Below, in pieces: positions 16,775 to 26,444 of a stretch of DNA of 64,000 nucleotides (positions within the stretch are counted from its first letter, which is position 1; every line of letters begins with the position of its first letter). The position numbers were made by a program, and so were the translations under genes. The notes below the pieces were generated by a model. That model saw only the letters and a program-made list of their open reading frames with translations, did no database searches and was not told where the DNA came from. Source of the stretch: Staphylococcus edaphicus (lineage in GTDB: Bacteria; Bacillota; Bacilli; Staphylococcales; Staphylococcaceae); the NCBI RefSeq assembly GCF_002614725.1, contig NZ_MRZN01000007.1, forward strand, positions 1-64,000, in the 5' to 3' direction.

Positions 16775-17573
16775 TTTGCTCCTCCTTATTAATAAAACCT
16801 ACTACTATTCTATCAAATTCTGCCATTTCTTCCACATGAACTGTATGACCACTGTGGTCTACTACATTTAATTCATGGTTCGGAATAATGGAACTCAATT
16901 TCTCAGCAATTTTACAGAATTTATTATCCAATGCACCAACTATGATGCATGTGGGTATTTGAATCTGATTTAATTGTGGCCATAAATTAGGCATATGTCC
17001 AGTTCCATATTCTCGTAAAGCTTTTGCCAAACGCATAGGATTTTGGCGCAGTCTCATTTGACGAATTTCTTTTCTGGTTGCTTTAGCTAAATCATATTGT
17101 GTATAAAACAGTGGCAATTTTTCCCAATCATTAACAAACACTTCTAAACCAGCAATCTCTAATACTTTTGCCCTCGCTTGATCAACAAGTTGTCTTTCAT
17201 GTAATGCTTCAACATCTTCTATACCCGCTGATGTACTTTCAAGTACAAGCCCTTTTATTTGAGTCTGTCCATGCAGGGCATAGTATAAGGCTATTCTGCC
17301 CCCCATCGAATATCCATGTAAGATCAAGTTAAACTGCTTAAATGATTGCAACGTTTCATCTAATTGTTTAGTTATAAAAGGGAAATCCCATACTTGAACT
17401 ACCGCAGATTGATCTTCACCGTGTCCAGGCAAATCAATTGTTAATATATTTATATTGTCTATTAAATTATGAATATGTTGATCAAATGTATGCTGATCAC
17501 TTATAAAACCATGAAGCATAACCAATAATTTGTCTGTCGATACTGCTGCTTGATGAAATTTATAATGTAACAT
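16767..17573 (-). CDS. menH: SHCHC synthase MenH (alpha/beta hydrolase)
   Basis: This 268-residue alpha/beta-hydrolase fold lyase removes pyruvate from SEPHCHC to give SHCHC. The oxyanion segment [11 protein letters not shown] lies near residue 20, the nucleophile elbow is HGYSMGGR with the catalytic serine, and the C-terminal [10 protein letters not shown] supplies the histidine. It overlaps menD by 14 bases and menB by 8 bases, so translation is probably coupled. Confidence 0.93.
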   Translation of the reverse strand: MLHYKFHQAAVSTDKLLVMLHGFISDQHTFDQHIHNLIDNINILTIDLPGHGEDQSAVVQVWDFPFITKQLDETLQSFKQFNLILHGYSMGGRIALYYALHGQTQIKGLVLESTSAGIEDVEALHERQLVDQARAKVLEIAGLEVFVNDWEKLPLFYTQYDLAKATRKEIRQMRLRQNPMRLAKALREYGTGHMPNLWPQLNQIQIPTCIIVGALDNKFCKIAEKLSSIIPNHELNVVDHSGHTVHVEEMAEFDRIVVGFINKEEQND

Positions 17574-19242
17574 TGATTATATCACTCAACTTTTTATAGA
17601 GTTTAAGATGTTGCGCTTTATTGTCATCTCGATGCGTCATAATTTCATAAATATGTGAACCAAATTGAGACAAGTCTGCATATTTAAAGGCCTCAATAGA
17701 ATCATATCTATCAAATGCAAAATCATATAATAGCGCTGTATGTTCAAAATTTAATCCAGTTGGTGTACCGAATAATCTTTCAAAATATTCACCTGCTGCT
17801 TCTTTTTGAGGTAAATATGAAAAGATACCACCGCCATCATTATTAAGTAGCACAATATTAAGTTGAATATCATTCAATTTAGACATAAGCAATCCATTCA
17901 TATCATGATAAAATGCTAAATCACCTATTAATAGCGTAACTTTTTTATGCACCGCCATACCTAATGCTGTAGATGTAACACCATCAATACCATTAGCACC
18001 ACGGTTCGCAAAAACTTCAGCTTCACAATCAACAAACAAGTTATCAACATCACGTATTGGCATGCTATTACTTACAAACAAACTATCATCCGCTGTTAAT
18101 TTATCTAATACGTTTGCCACATATGCCGCTTCATCTGTCGCTGTTCTTAAATGATGTTTAATTGCTACCACTGCTTGTTTTTCAACTGTCTGCCATTTTT
18201 CTAGCCATTGTTTACGCTCAACAGTTGATGTTTCTGACAATTGTCTAAAGAAATCATTGGCAGACATTTCAAACGATACATGAGGCGTAATAGGAAACGT
18301 ATCCGGTAGATCATTGTTTTGTACTAATATTTGAAATGCTTCCGTTACTTTCAACCATTGATTGGTTTGTTTTGAAATCAATGGTTTACCTACGCGAATG
18401 ATAAAATCAACATCTAATGTTAAGCCTGATCTAAATAATAAATCATAAGTTGTAATAACATTAGGATGGTGTTTACTTCTTAATTGGCTTAATGGATCGG
18501 CTAAGATTGGCACATCATGTATTGTTGAATAAGTGAGTATTTGGTCTACATCTTGGTGTTGCATATCTCCAACAATAATTAACCCTTTTCTTTTCCTCAT
18601 CAATGCACTAATTTCATTTAAACTCGTTGTTTTTTGATAATGCGGCAATATCTTAGTATCTGAAGTTAGCCATTCAACTTTATCAGTATTCGGTGTTAAT
18701 GGTTCTCTAAAAGGCAAATTTAAATGTATTGGTCCTCGATGTGGTCCATATAGGAATTGGCTTGCTTTTTGCAGTTGGAATTTAATCGTATTCGTCATTA
18801 CATCATTACTATCATCTGCTTCAGCAATTGGAAAATCAAACTGGTACTGCACATAATTAGCAAACATATTCGTTTGATTCATAGCCTGTGGCGCTCCGAT
18901 ACCTCTTAGTTCATGGGGACGATCACTTGTGAGTACCACCAAAGGTAAATGACTCAAACTACTTTCTGAAATTGCTGGCGTATAGTTTGCAGCTGCGCTT
19001 CCAGATGTACAAAGGATTGCTACTGGTTTTTCACTACCTTTCAGTAAGCCCATCGCAAAAAATGCAGCACTACGCTCATCTGGATGTATCCATGATTTTA
19101 ATTTGGGATGTGCTTCAACAGCAATTGCCAACGGTGTGGAACGTGATCCAGGGCTTATAACAACTTCCCTTATGCCATAAGCATATAATTCAGAAACAAT
19201 CGTAAAGACTTGTTGCGTTAATGCATCTGTATGATTATTCAT
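17560..19242 (-). CDS. menD: SEPHCHC synthase MenD
   Basis: This 560-residue thiamine-diphosphate enzyme condenses isochorismate with 2-oxoglutarate, the first committed step to menaquinone. The N-terminal SPGSRSTPL and [11 protein letters not shown] hold the ThDP-activating glutamate region, and the C-terminal domain has [13 protein letters not shown] and [12 protein letters not shown], which bind magnesium and diphosphate. Length is normal. It overlaps menF by 8 bases and menH by 14 bases. Confidence 0.96.
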   Translation of the reverse strand: MNNHTDALTQQVFTIVSELYAYGIREVVISPGSRSTPLAIAVEAHPKLKSWIHPDERSAAFFAMGLLKGSEKPVAILCTSGSAAANYTPAISESSLSHLPLVVLTSDRPHELRGIGAPQAMNQTNMFANYVQYQFDFPIAEADDSNDVMTNTIKFQLQKASQFLYGPHRGPIHLNLPFREPLTPNTDKVEWLTSDTKILPHYQKTTSLNEISALMRKRKGLIIVGDMQHQDVDQILTYSTIHDVPILADPLSQLRSKHHPNVITTYDLLFRSGLTLDVDFIIRVGKPLISKQTNQWLKVTEAFQILVQNNDLPDTFPITPHVSFEMSANDFFRQLSETSTVERKQWLEKWQTVEKQAVVAIKHHLRTATDEAAYVANVLDKLTADDSLFVSNSMPIRDVDNLFVDCEAEVFANRGANGIDGVTSTALGMAVHKKVTLLIGDLAFYHDMNGLLMSKLNDIQLNIVLLNNDGGGIFSYLPQKEAAGEYFERLFGTPTGLNFEHTALLYDFAFDRYDSIEAFKYADLSQFGSHIYEIMTHRDDNKAQHLKLYKKLSDIINVTL

Positions 19243-20587
19243 ATTCTTCGACTCCTAAAGCTTTCATCATAGGGTTAAATTTAACTGCGGTTTCTTCGAC
19301 TTCACTATCGGCATTAGAATTTTTCACTATACCGCAACCAGCAAATAATGTAGCTTGATTTTTCTTAATTAGCATTGATCTGATTGCTACAATAAACTCA
19401 CAATTATCATACATATCTATATAACCAACTGGTGCACCGTATAATCCTCGTGTACCAAATTCATTTTGTTCAATATAATCAATTGCTTCATCTTTGGGAT
19501 AGCCACCTAACGCTGGAGTTGGATGTAGATTATCTAACAGTCCAATATATGAAGTTTGCTTTAACTGACCCTTAATTTTTGTATATAGATGATATAAATG
19601 GTCATTCGTCAATATCTGTGGTGATTCGTTATAAGTTATATTTTCAACATAGGCTTCAATATCATTTAATATACTTTTTACAACAAATCGGTGTTCGTTT
19701 AAATTTTTATCATCGTTTAAGAAAGCTTGTATATTTGCTTTATCTACTTCAGGTTGATGTGTACGTTTGATTGTCCCCGCTACCGCTTTGGTAGATAATA
19801 TTTCATTATTTATTTCCAATAACTGTTCCGGTGTTTGTGAAAAGAACACGCTATCCTGTGATTCTAGAACAAATAAATAACTATTATGTTCACCTTGCGA
19901 TGCTTTTTGCAAAATATAGGGTATATTGATATGGTTATCAAATATAATCAAGCGTTTTCTTGCTAATACAATTTTTTTGTGTTCATCTAAGACATCAATT
20001 GTATCTTTAACTAAATCGCGCCACTCATCTTTATATATATCTTCAATGCGCTTAACATTACCAATTTCAAAATTGGCCTCTATACGTGTTTGTGTTATTT
20101 TATCAATAATCGCTTTAAATTGTTCCATTTCAAATTTTTCTACTTTTACCGTATAAGTAATATATGAAACACCTTTTTCCATAGTTACTAATACTTCAGG
20201 TAGTATGAAATGATTGATACCAAATTCACGCCATTCATCACCAGATTTATGAGCAGAAAATTGGAAGCCACCACAAATTTTCAAGTGATGTTTGTCTGAG
20301 CTTGGATGTATTAATTTAATATCACTTTTGTATTTTTTCCATTCTCGGAAAATAGATTGTTTACTTTCAAAATCATTTTTAAATCTAGCAATAGCATGAT
20401 AGCCAAAGAATGAAGTTTCGTTGTCATTTTTCTTATAATAAAAACGGTCTCCAGCATTTTCTTCAGTCATATGAAATAATACTGTAGGATCTAATTCGTA
20501 ATCTATTTTTGCTTCTACAGAAACCCAAGTATGATTACTTTCATATACCGCTTCGACAATTTCACTTTCCCTGAGGTCTAATGTCAT
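19235..20587 (-). CDS. menF: Menaquinone-specific isochorismate synthase MenF
   Basis: This 450-residue member of the chorismate-utilising family converts chorismate to isochorismate. The C-terminal catalytic domain shows [34 protein letters not shown] and FAGCGIV, the segments that bind chorismate and magnesium. It is the first gene of the menF-D-H-B operon and diverges from menA across 187 bp. Confidence 0.93.
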   Translation of the reverse strand: MTLDLRESEIVEAVYESNHTWVSVEAKIDYELDPTVLFHMTEENAGDRFYYKKNDNETSFFGYHAIARFKNDFESKQSIFREWKKYKSDIKLIHPSSDKHHLKICGGFQFSAHKSGDEWREFGINHFILPEVLVTMEKGVSYITYTVKVEKFEMEQFKAIIDKITQTRIEANFEIGNVKRIEDIYKDEWRDLVKDTIDVLDEHKKIVLARKRLIIFDNHINIPYILQKASQGEHNSYLFVLESQDSVFFSQTPEQLLEINNEILSTKAVAGTIKRTHQPEVDKANIQAFLNDDKNLNEHRFVVKSILNDIEAYVENITYNESPQILTNDHLYHLYTKIKGQLKQTSYIGLLDNLHPTPALGGYPKDEAIDYIEQNEFGTRGLYGAPVGYIDMYDNCEFIVAIRSMLIKKNQATLFAGCGIVKNSNADSEVEETAVKFNPMMKALGVEEYE

Positions 20588-20774
20588 CTATTTCACTTCT
20601 TTCATTTATCAGTTTTCACTCATTATTGTATTGTATCACTTTTCACAATGTGTGTATGGTTTCTAGCTTATTTCATTAATACAAATTTTTACGTAATTTG
20701 ACCTTTACACCTTCTTCTATTAAAATATATTTGATAAAAATATTTTAAATTAAAAGAATTCGAGGTAAATCATT

Positions 20775-21713
20775 ATGGCATCTCAATATCAACAATATTC
20801 AACTGTCAGAAAGTACTGGCACTTAATGAGACCACATACCCTGACTGCTGCTGTCGTACCTGTACTTGTCGGTACCGCTTCAGCTAAACTCTTCCTCTTA
20901 GGAAGCGAAGACCATTTGAAATTAAGTCTCCTTTTAGCAATGTTAATTGCTTGTTTATTAATTCAAGCTGCTACGAACATGTTTAACGAATACTATGATT
21001 TCAAAAAAGGACTAGATGATCATACCTCTGTTGGTATCGGTGGTGCGATTGTTCGAAATGGCATGAGCCCTAAATTAGTAATGAACTTAGCCATTTCATT
21101 CTATGTAATTGCCGCACTATTAGGTATTTTCATCGCAATTCAAAGTTCATTCTGGTTACTCCCAATTGGACTCGTGTGTATGGCAGTCGGTTATCTTTAT
21201 ACGGGTGGGCCTTTCCCAATATCTTGGACACCCTTTGGTGAACTATTTTCTGGCATATTTATGGGTATGATTATTATACTTATTGCATTTTTTATTCAAA
21301 CTGGAAATTTACAAAGCCTTGTTGTATGGATAAGCATCCCAATTGTAATTACAATTGGACTTATTAACATGGCCAACAATATTCGTGATCGTGTTAAGGA
21401 TAAAGAAAGCGGTCGTAAGACATTACCCATTCTATTAGGTAAAAATAACTCTGTGCGTTTCTTGGGCCTAATGTATATTATTGCCTATGCACTTGTTATT
21501 TATATTACATTCTTTATACCTGGTGGTTCGATTTTCTTTCTTTTAGCCTTACTTTCATTTCCAATGCCTATCAAGGCTGTGCGTAGATTCAAGAAAAACG
21601 ATACACCTCAAACAATGATGCCAGCAATGGCAGTTACAGGTAAAACAAATACATTTTTCGGTTTATTATACGCGCTAGGCATTTATATTAGTGCCTTGCT
21701 TGGTGGTATTTAG
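20775..21713 (+). CDS. menA: 1,4-dihydroxy-2-naphthoate polyprenyltransferase MenA
   Basis: This 312-residue UbiA-family membrane enzyme attaches the polyprenyl tail to 1,4-dihydroxy-2-naphthoate and releases the carboxylate. It has about nine transmembrane helices and the two aspartate-rich motifs, NMFNEYYDFKKGLDD and NNIRDRVKDKESGRKT, that bind magnesium and prenyl diphosphate. GAGGTAAA precedes the ATG. It diverges from menF and ends in a bidirectional terminator. Confidence 0.95.
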   Translation: MASQYQQYSTVRKYWHLMRPHTLTAAVVPVLVGTASAKLFLLGSEDHLKLSLLLAMLIACLLIQAATNMFNEYYDFKKGLDDHTSVGIGGAIVRNGMSPKLVMNLAISFYVIAALLGIFIAIQSSFWLLPIGLVCMAVGYLYTGGPFPISWTPFGELFSGIFMGMIIILIAFFIQTGNLQSLVVWISIPIVITIGLINMANNIRDRVKDKESGRKTLPILLGKNNSVRFLGLMYIIAYALVIYITFFIPGGSIFFLLALLSFPMPIKAVRRFKKNDTPQTMMPAMAVTGKTNTFFGLLYALGIYISALLGGI

Positions 21714-21736
21714 AAAAACGTCATAAGTATTTATCT

Positions 21737-21771
21737 AAATCAATCTTCAAAATTGAAGATTGATTTTTATT
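21737..21771. terminator. Bidirectional terminator after menA
   Basis: AAATCAATCTTC and GAAGATTGATTT form a 12-bp perfect stem with a 5-base loop, and T residues follow on both strands. Confidence 0.85.
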
Positions 21772-22324
21772 TGCTTTTATAAATCATGTGATAATGCATA
21801 TGACCATACAAATCAAATTCACTATTCACTTGGAATCCTAATTTATTATATACATGTAATGCCCCTTCATTAGATACATCACAATTCAGACTCCATTTTT
21901 CGTCTTCAAATTCATTTAATACATGTTTGACTAATTGTGTAGCTACACCTCTTCCTCGAAATTGTGGAAATGTCGCTACCGTTTCTATATACCATTCGTC
22001 GTCATTTGCTTCCTTCATAGGCATAGGTGAACCATACGCTCTAATATCATCATCTAACTCCATGTCTAACCAAGCACTTTCTAATTCTAATTCCTTATCT
22101 CCTGGATAAGCAATTAAACACCCTGCTATCTCTCCATCAAGTTCATAAATCCACGTATTACTATAATGGCCTCTATAAGGCACATCAATCATACTTTGTG
22201 CCATCACTTTAAGCAGTCGGTCCTTTTCGATATCTTTCACCATATCAATCTCTAATTCTTGCCAAATGATATAACATAACTCAGCAATCTTCTGAATATC
22301 GCTCGGGTTTGCTTTTCTAATCAT
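21767..22324 (-). CDS. GNAT-family N-acetyltransferase
   Basis: This 185-residue cytoplasmic protein is a standard GNAT enzyme. Motif A is ETVATFPQFRGRGVATQLV (about residues 112-130), with the R/Q-x-x-G-x-G/A acetyl-CoA loop. The C-terminal ALHVYNKLGFQVNSEFD matches motif B. It stands alone between menA and a TM2 gene, and its substrate is unknown. Confidence 0.87.
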   Translation of the reverse strand: MIRKANPSDIQKIAELCYIIWQELEIDMVKDIEKDRLLKVMAQSMIDVPYRGHYSNTWIYELDGEIAGCLIAYPGDKELELESAWLDMELDDDIRAYGSPMPMKEANDDEWYIETVATFPQFRGRGVATQLVKHVLNEFEDEKWSLNCDVSNEGALHVYNKLGFQVNSEFDLYGHMHYHMIYKSK

Positions 22325-22505
22325 AATATATTCTCCTCAAATTTATTACTGCTTTATTTTCATTATATATGATTAAATTAAAAATTTCGAAGTAATTACT
22401 CCTCTTTTATATTTATAATTATATTCAATTGCTTTCGTTTGTTATATTGTAAAAGATAAGAGATAATTTTTGTATTCAATTTAATCACAGAAAGGATGTG
22501 AACGA

Positions 22506-22718
22506 ATGAAAGTAAACAAAGTTATTTACGTCGTACTTGCATTTATTTTAGGTTGGTGTGGTATTCATAAATTTTATTCCAATCAGCTGTTACAAGGTAT
22601 ACTTCATCTCATTTTCTTCTGGACTGGCATTCCCTACATAGTAGCTATTATAAGTGGTATTTTAACGATATTTTTCAACAAAGCCGACGAAGATGGTATG
22701 ATTACGTTTGAAAAATAG
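22506..22718 (+). CDS. TM2-domain membrane protein
   Basis: This 70-residue protein has two transmembrane helices (about 5-20 and 28-55) joined by the conserved GIHKFYSNQ turn of the TM2 family, plus a short acidic cytoplasmic tail. GAAAGGATGTGA precedes the ATG. Function in bacteria is not established. It is a monocistronic gene by its surroundings. Confidence 0.85.
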   Translation: MKVNKVIYVVLAFILGWCGIHKFYSNQLLQGILHLIFFWTGIPYIVAIISGILTIFFNKADEDGMITFEK

Positions 22719-22764
22719 ATTAACATGACTTATTATTTTATGAATTTCTAATAATAGCTATATT

Positions 22765-22795
22765 TTGTCACAAAATTGGGTAAAGGATGTATAAT
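22765..22795 (+). promoter_or_regulatory. Promoter of the 29-residue peptide gene
   Basis: TTGTCA (22765-22770) and a perfect TATAAT (22790-22795) are 19 bases apart. Transcription would start near 22802, about 35 bases before the ATG. Confidence 0.6.
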
Positions 22796-22838
22796 GCAAA
22801 TTTAAAAAAACTTGCATTGTACTTTAGGAGGTTTAAGA

Positions 22839-22928
22839 ATGAAAAATATTATCCAACGTGTGTTTAGAGCTTTAGCAGTAGGCTATATCGTTAAAGCCAT
22901 TAGAAATTTAATTAGTAAAAATAAATAA
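22839..22928 (+). CDS. Small cationic amphipathic peptide, 29 residues
   Basis: A perfect AGGAGG lies eight bases before the ATG, and a consensus -10 promoter and a long downstream hairpin frame the gene. The peptide begins MKNIIQRVFRALAVGYI and ends LISKNK. It has seven lysine or arginine residues and no acidic residue, with hydrophobic residues spaced as in an amphipathic helix. Size and helix pattern recall staphylococcal phenol-soluble modulins or small type I toxins, but it does not match a known PSM sequence. No function is assigned. The coding call rests on the ribosome site, promoter and composition. Confidence 0.7.
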   Translation: MKNIIQRVFRALAVGYIVKAIRNLISKNK

Positions 22929-22943
22929 GCCTATACAAAATAT

Positions 22944-22998
22944 GTATGAATTAAACAAGCTGATTTCCTTTAAGGAAGTCAGCTTGTTTAATTCATAC
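22944..22998. terminator. Long 25-bp hairpin shared by the peptide gene and ohr
   Basis: GTATGAATTAAACAAGCTGA plus TTTCC pairs with GGAAG plus its complement up to 22998. The arms are 25 bases with only one U-G pair, and the loop is about five bases. T-rich sequence follows weakly on the plus strand. It probably terminates both convergent transcripts. Confidence 0.65.
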
Positions 22999-23001
22999 TA
23001 T

Positions 23002-23430
23002 TTAATTTACATTAACTTGAATATCAATATCTATCGATTCTTTTAACGCTTTGGAATATGGACAATAATTATGCGCTTTTTCAACATAATCTTCTGCTGC
23101 TTGTTGATTTAAATCAACTAATGTTACATCAAGGTCTACTGCTAATTTGACGCCGCCATCCTTTTTGTCTGGTAACAAGTATGCTGTAACTTTTACTTCA
23201 GGTTCAATCGTAGCTTGACCATCACTTTTCAAGATGTGCATAAGTGCATTATTAAAACAAGCACTATAACCGGCAGCAAATAATTGTTCTGGATTAGATT
23301 CTGTGATGCCATTACCTCCCATTGCCTTTGGTACTGCTAAATCCTGATAGAACGTATTGTCCTCGCTAAATACCTTACCATCTCTGCCACCATTACTAAT
23401 AACTGTCGTTTCATATAAAGGCTTGACCAT
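23002..23430 (-). CDS. Organic hydroperoxide resistance protein Ohr (OsmC/Ohr family)
   Basis: This 142-residue cytoplasmic peroxidase reduces organic hydroperoxides with two cysteines and lipoylated or thiol partners. The catalytic pair is C58 in AAGYSACFNNAL and C123 in NYCPYSKALK. The NGGRDGKV and GNGITESNPEQLF segments are characteristic of Ohr rather than OsmC. The ATG at 23430 is chosen because GGGG lies eight bases upstream; an in-frame TTG precedes it. A single-cysteine MarR regulator of the OhrR group is encoded at 15142-15615. Confidence 0.88.
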   Translation of the reverse strand: MVKPLYETTVISNGGRDGKVFSEDNTFYQDLAVPKAMGGNGITESNPEQLFAAGYSACFNNALMHILKSDGQATIEPEVKVTAYLLPDKKDGGVKLAVDLDVTLVDLNQQAAEDYVEKAHNYCPYSKALKESIDIDIQVNVN

Positions 23431-23579
23431 TTTCAAAACCCCTTTTTCATTATATTATTTTTTTATACAATCAATCGTAATTCATTAATAATATATCACT
23501 TATGTTTATCTTACACAAAAATAGCGTCTTTTATTTACTTATGTTTTCTAATGCTTAATTCTTCTTAATATTGTAAATA

Positions 23580-23618
23580 CAAAAAAAACACCGTAATCCA
23601 AAATTGAATTACGGTGTT
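23580..23618 (-). terminator. Terminator of the tRNA-Asn/tRNA-Ser transcript
   Basis: On the minus strand ACACCGTAAT and ATTACGGTGT form a 10-bp stem followed by eight T residues, directly downstream of tRNA-Ser. Confidence 0.85.
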
Positions 23619-23626
23619 AAATATTA

Positions 23627-23715
23627 CGGAAACGGAGGGATTCGAACCCTCGCGCCGCTCTCGCGACCTACACCCTTAGCAGGGGCGCCTCTTCAGCCAA
23701 CTTGAGTACGTTTCC
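23627..23715 (-). tRNA. tRNA-Ser (anticodon GCU)
   Basis: This 89-base class II tRNA has an acceptor stem GGAAACG/CGTTTCC, discriminator G, a long variable arm GTCGCGAGAGCGGC, T-loop GGGTTCGAATCCC and anticodon loop CTGCTAA. The 3' CCA is not encoded. It lies two bases after tRNA-Asn in the same transcript. Confidence 0.95.
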
Positions 23716-23717
23716 AA

Positions 23718-23792
23718 TGGCTCCACAGGTAGGACTCGAACCTACGACCGATCGGTTAACAGCCGATAGCTCTACCACTGAGCTACTGTGGA
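23718..23792 (-). tRNA. tRNA-Asn (anticodon GUU)
   Basis: This 75-base tRNA has acceptor stem TCCACAG/CTGTGGA, D-arm AGCTCAGTGGTAGAGC, anticodon loop CTGTTAA and T-arm TAGGTTCGAATCCTA, with an encoded CCA end. It is first in the two-tRNA transcript. Confidence 0.95.
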
Positions 23793-23824
23793 TTAATTGT
23801 TTGCTCTAATCAAGCACAAATACT

Positions 23825-23852
23825 ATTATATCAACTATGCTTAAATTTTCAA
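23825..23852 (-). promoter_or_regulatory. Promoter of the tRNA-Asn/tRNA-Ser unit
   Basis: On the minus strand TTGAAA and TATAAT are 16 bases apart, and TGA directly before TATAAT gives an extended -10. It lies about 33 bases upstream of tRNA-Asn. Confidence 0.75.
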
Positions 23853-23862
23853 GTAGTAACAA

Positions 23863-23912
23863 CAAAAAAATATGCGGAATATTTACACTAAATTAATATA
23901 ATATTCCACATA
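23863..23912 (-). terminator. Terminator after comK
   Basis: On the minus strand ATATGTGGAATATT and AATATTCCGCATAT pair with one mismatch and are followed by TTTTTTT. Confidence 0.8.
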
Positions 23913-23942
23913 TGCCATTTTTACATGCTTAAGTCATTTGAA

Positions 23943-24512
23943 CTATGATGATTTATTTTCAAATAATGAATACTTTGCTAATGCTTCATAAATATTTAAT
24001 TGTGGTTTTGTGTAATCTATAGGAGATTCTGGATCAAATGTAGCAACTCTTGCTGCTCTATCCATCATATAGTAGTAGTAAATACCATTTAGGTATTGGT
24101 GATGCATACTGTGAGCAGAAATATTCGCTGTAATTGTTTGATTATCTACAAATATAACTTTACACTTCTTTTCTTTTAGAGGCTTAATCTGGTGGACATA
24201 ATGAATATTAATCCATGTATTTTCTTCTTTTCTGTCAGAGTGCGTTGGGAAAAAATAAGTAGGAAAAAGAGGTGTAAATAAAATCGGGGGTTTACTGCTA
24301 ATGCCGGTAATTCTCATTGTGTCTTCTTTTTTAAAAGCGTAACTACTGCCATAAAACCTACAAGAGCGATCGATAATTTTGGGCACTCGTTCTTTTAAAA
24401 CTTTGCTGTCATCTTTATATCTTACAAGATAACTGCCTTCATACTTACCAATTGGCAAACTACATGGTTGTAAAGCCATATCACCTTTTTTTATAATATA
24501 GGGTTGAATCAT
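23943..24512 (-). CDS. comK: Competence transcription factor ComK (ComK1 type)
   Basis: This 189-residue DNA-binding protein belongs to the ComK family, whose members activate DNA-uptake genes. The family core is visible: VPKIIDRSCRFYGSSYAFK (about residues 48-66), TGISSKPPILF, and HSMHHQYLNGIYYYYMM near residue 135. The ATG at 24512 follows AGGAGGTAAAAAT; a TTG 18 bases upstream is in frame but overlaps the ribosome site. coiA and the MecA-type adaptor gene, both tied to competence in related bacteria, are also in this window. Staphylococcal ComK usually needs SigH for strong competence expression. Confidence 0.9.
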   Translation of the reverse strand: MIQPYIIKKGDMALQPCSLPIGKYEGSYLVRYKDDSKVLKERVPKIIDRSCRFYGSSYAFKKEDTMRITGISSKPPILFTPLFPTYFFPTHSDRKEENTWINIHYVHQIKPLKEKKCKVIFVDNQTITANISAHSMHHQYLNGIYYYYMMDRAARVATFDPESPIDYTKPQLNIYEALAKYSLFENKSS

Positions 24513-24547
24513 ATTTTTACCTCCTTGCAAGTCGTGGTGATAATCAA

Positions 24548-24576
24548 ATAATATAACACTAATATCTTGAAATCAA
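24548..24576 (-). promoter_or_regulatory. Possible comK promoter
   Basis: On the minus strand TTGATT and TATTAT are 17 bases apart. The -35 lies in the inverted repeat TCTTGA-AA-TCAAGA. Confidence 0.4.
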
Positions 24577-24700
24577 GAAATAGAATAATATTTTTTATAA
24601 ATTTCCCACAATTAAATTTCAGTATATATACTTTTGCATTTATGAATTTTTGGCAGAGTTGCATTTTACACTTATTTTTTCGGAAAAGTCTGAATATTCA

Positions 24701-24729
24701 TTGATTTAAAATTTAAAACCTTGTATAAT
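24701..24729 (+). promoter_or_regulatory. Promoter of the IDEAL-domain gene
   Basis: TTGATT (24701-24706) and TATAAT (24724-24729) are separated by the ideal 17 bases. Confidence 0.7.
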
Positions 24730-24764
24730 ATGATTTAAATATAAATAGAGGGGCTGTGTTGAGG

Positions 24765-24983
24765 ATGAAACATAATACACATGTAAAATACAATACACTA
24801 GAATCTTTTGTATCTACAATCAATGATTTAGGCATTGAATTAATCATTGATGAATCACTTCGTAACGTCCGTAAGCAACAATTGGAACAACTCATTGATA
24901 ATGCTTTAAAAAATAAAAACGAGAATGATTTCAAACGCTATACTGAAGAATTTAAAAACTTGGAGGAATTTCTCGTTGGTTAA
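24765..24983 (+). CDS. IDEAL-domain protein
   Basis: This 72-residue protein carries the short IDEAL domain: ELIIDESLRNVRKQQLEQLIDNALKN in outline (about residues 25-50), with an acidic C-terminal tail EEFKNLEEFLVG. The domain is found in small Firmicutes proteins of unknown role. Start choice is uncertain: ATG at 24765 has GAGGGG 11 bases upstream, while TTG at 24759 is 5 bases away. It has its own promoter and terminator and diverges from comK. Confidence 0.78.
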   Translation: MKHNTHVKYNTLESFVSTINDLGIELIIDESLRNVRKQQLEQLIDNALKNKNENDFKRYTEEFKNLEEFLVG

Positions 24984-25005
24984 TTTAATGTTTTGTTACT
25001 TAAAA

Positions 25006-25053
25006 TAAGGTCTATTCCCTACTTAAACTTAAGATAGTGAATAGACCTTTTTA
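25006..25053. terminator. Bidirectional terminator, IDEAL gene / lplA
   Basis: AAGGTCTATTC and GAATAGACCTT form an 11-bp stem with T residues after both arms. Confidence 0.8.
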
Positions 25054-25064
25054 TTTGCTAATAA

Positions 25065-26054
25065 TTATGACATCAATCTAATTAATTCATAACGATCAAT
25101 ATCACCAAAATAATGATAAATATCATAATTTGAAAGTGCTTCTTCAATACTGTCGAATTCATGCATTGTACCCTCTAATGCATTTTCTAGCTCTGTGATA
25201 TCACCTTCACCAAAGAAGTCTCCGAAAATCTTTGCATGCTCAATACGACCTTTTTTAACATCTAATTTAATTTGGACGAAACCTTTTTCAAACTTTTCTT
25301 CTCTTTCAAAATTATATTTCGGATTTCTACCATAATTCCATTCCCATGTACGATATTTTTCGTTGCTTAGTTTTTCTATTTGCTTCCAATCTTCATTAGT
25401 TAAATGATATTCTTCAACTTGGGTCGCTTCTCCAAAAATTGTTTTTAAGATGATTGCCTTGAATTCATTAATATCTATTGGCTCATCTAAAAACTCAGAA
25501 ATATTTGCTACTCTACTTCTAACTGATTTAATCCCTTTTGATTTAATTTTAGCTGGGTTGACCTTTAAAGCATTTTGTACCTCATTCAATTCACTGTTTA
25601 ACATTAAGGTGCCATGACTAAACATGCGATCCTTAACCTTTACCATAGCATTTCCTGAAATTTTGGCTTTTCCTACTTGGATATCATTTCTACCACTCAT
25701 ATCAGCATCTACACCCAATGATTGCAGTGCCTCCACAATAGGCTCTGTAAATTTTTTGAAATTATGGAAACTATTCCCGTCATCATCCGTTACAAAACTA
25801 AAATTTAAATTTCCGGTATCATGATACACTGCTCCCCCACCAGAAATTCTTCTAACAACATCAATACCATGCTCGTCGATATAAGGTTGATTCACTTCTT
25901 CTATTGTGTTTTGATTTTTTCCAATGATAATAGAAGGTCTATTTACATAAAATAAAAAATAACTATCATCCTTTGGCATATTTTTTAAAACATATTCTTC
26001 CATAGCCAAATTTAATGTTGGATCCAAAATATCATTGTTACTAATAAACTTCAT
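25065..26054 (-). CDS. lplA: Lipoate-protein ligase LplA
   Basis: This 329-residue cytoplasmic enzyme activates free lipoate with ATP and transfers it to lipoyl domains such as GcvH or E2 subunits. The large N-terminal domain has the lipoate-binding RRISGGGAVYHDTGNLN and a catalytic lysine in GKAKISGNA. The smaller C-terminal domain (from about residue 245) is complete, as in LplA1. It matches the lplA gene at this place in S. aureus. Confidence 0.92.
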   Translation of the reverse strand: MKFISNNDILDPTLNLAMEEYVLKNMPKDDSYFLFYVNRPSIIIGKNQNTIEEVNQPYIDEHGIDVVRRISGGGAVYHDTGNLNFSFVTDDDGNSFHNFKKFTEPIVEALQSLGVDADMSGRNDIQVGKAKISGNAMVKVKDRMFSHGTLMLNSELNEVQNALKVNPAKIKSKGIKSVRSRVANISEFLDEPIDINEFKAIILKTIFGEATQVEEYHLTNEDWKQIEKLSNEKYRTWEWNYGRNPKYNFEREEKFEKGFVQIKLDVKKGRIEHAKIFGDFFGEGDITELENALEGTMHEFDSIEEALSNYDIYHYFGDIDRYELIRLMS

Positions 26055-26253
26055 CTACTGCACTCCTTTTCCATAAATATATGCCCTTACCTTATTTATG
26101 CAATATTTTCTTGAAAATTGCAATCATTCACTTTGAAATTCTGCTAAAAGCCTAAATTTGTTTTATATCGCGCTATTTAATGGTTTTTTGTTTATTTGTC
26201 TGTATATTTTTTGTATAATACTATCTAGTTAGCATTTCTAGGGAGGACTTAAA

Positions 26254-26439
26254 ATGACTGTTGCAGAAGTTGGAAATATCGTAGAATTTTATGATGGCTT
26301 AAAAGGTCGAGTTGAAAAAATTAATGACAATTCAGTAATTGTTGATTTAACAATTATGGAGAACTTCGAAGAACTAGACTTGCCAGAAAAAACTGTCATC
26401 AATCACAAACGATACACAATCGTTGAACAAGAAGGATAG
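26254..26439 (+). CDS. DUF2187 family small protein
   Basis: This 61-residue soluble protein has a beta-rich pattern: VGNIVEFYDGLKGRVEKI then NSVIVDLTIM and NHKRYTIV, as in the DUF2187 (YkvS-like) family. GGGAGG precedes the ATG. The next gene starts only 5 bases after its stop, so the two are cotranscribed. Function unknown. Confidence 0.82.
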   Translation: MTVAEVGNIVEFYDGLKGRVEKINDNSVIVDLTIMENFEELDLPEKTVINHKRYTIVEQEG

Positions 26440-26444
26440 TTAAA

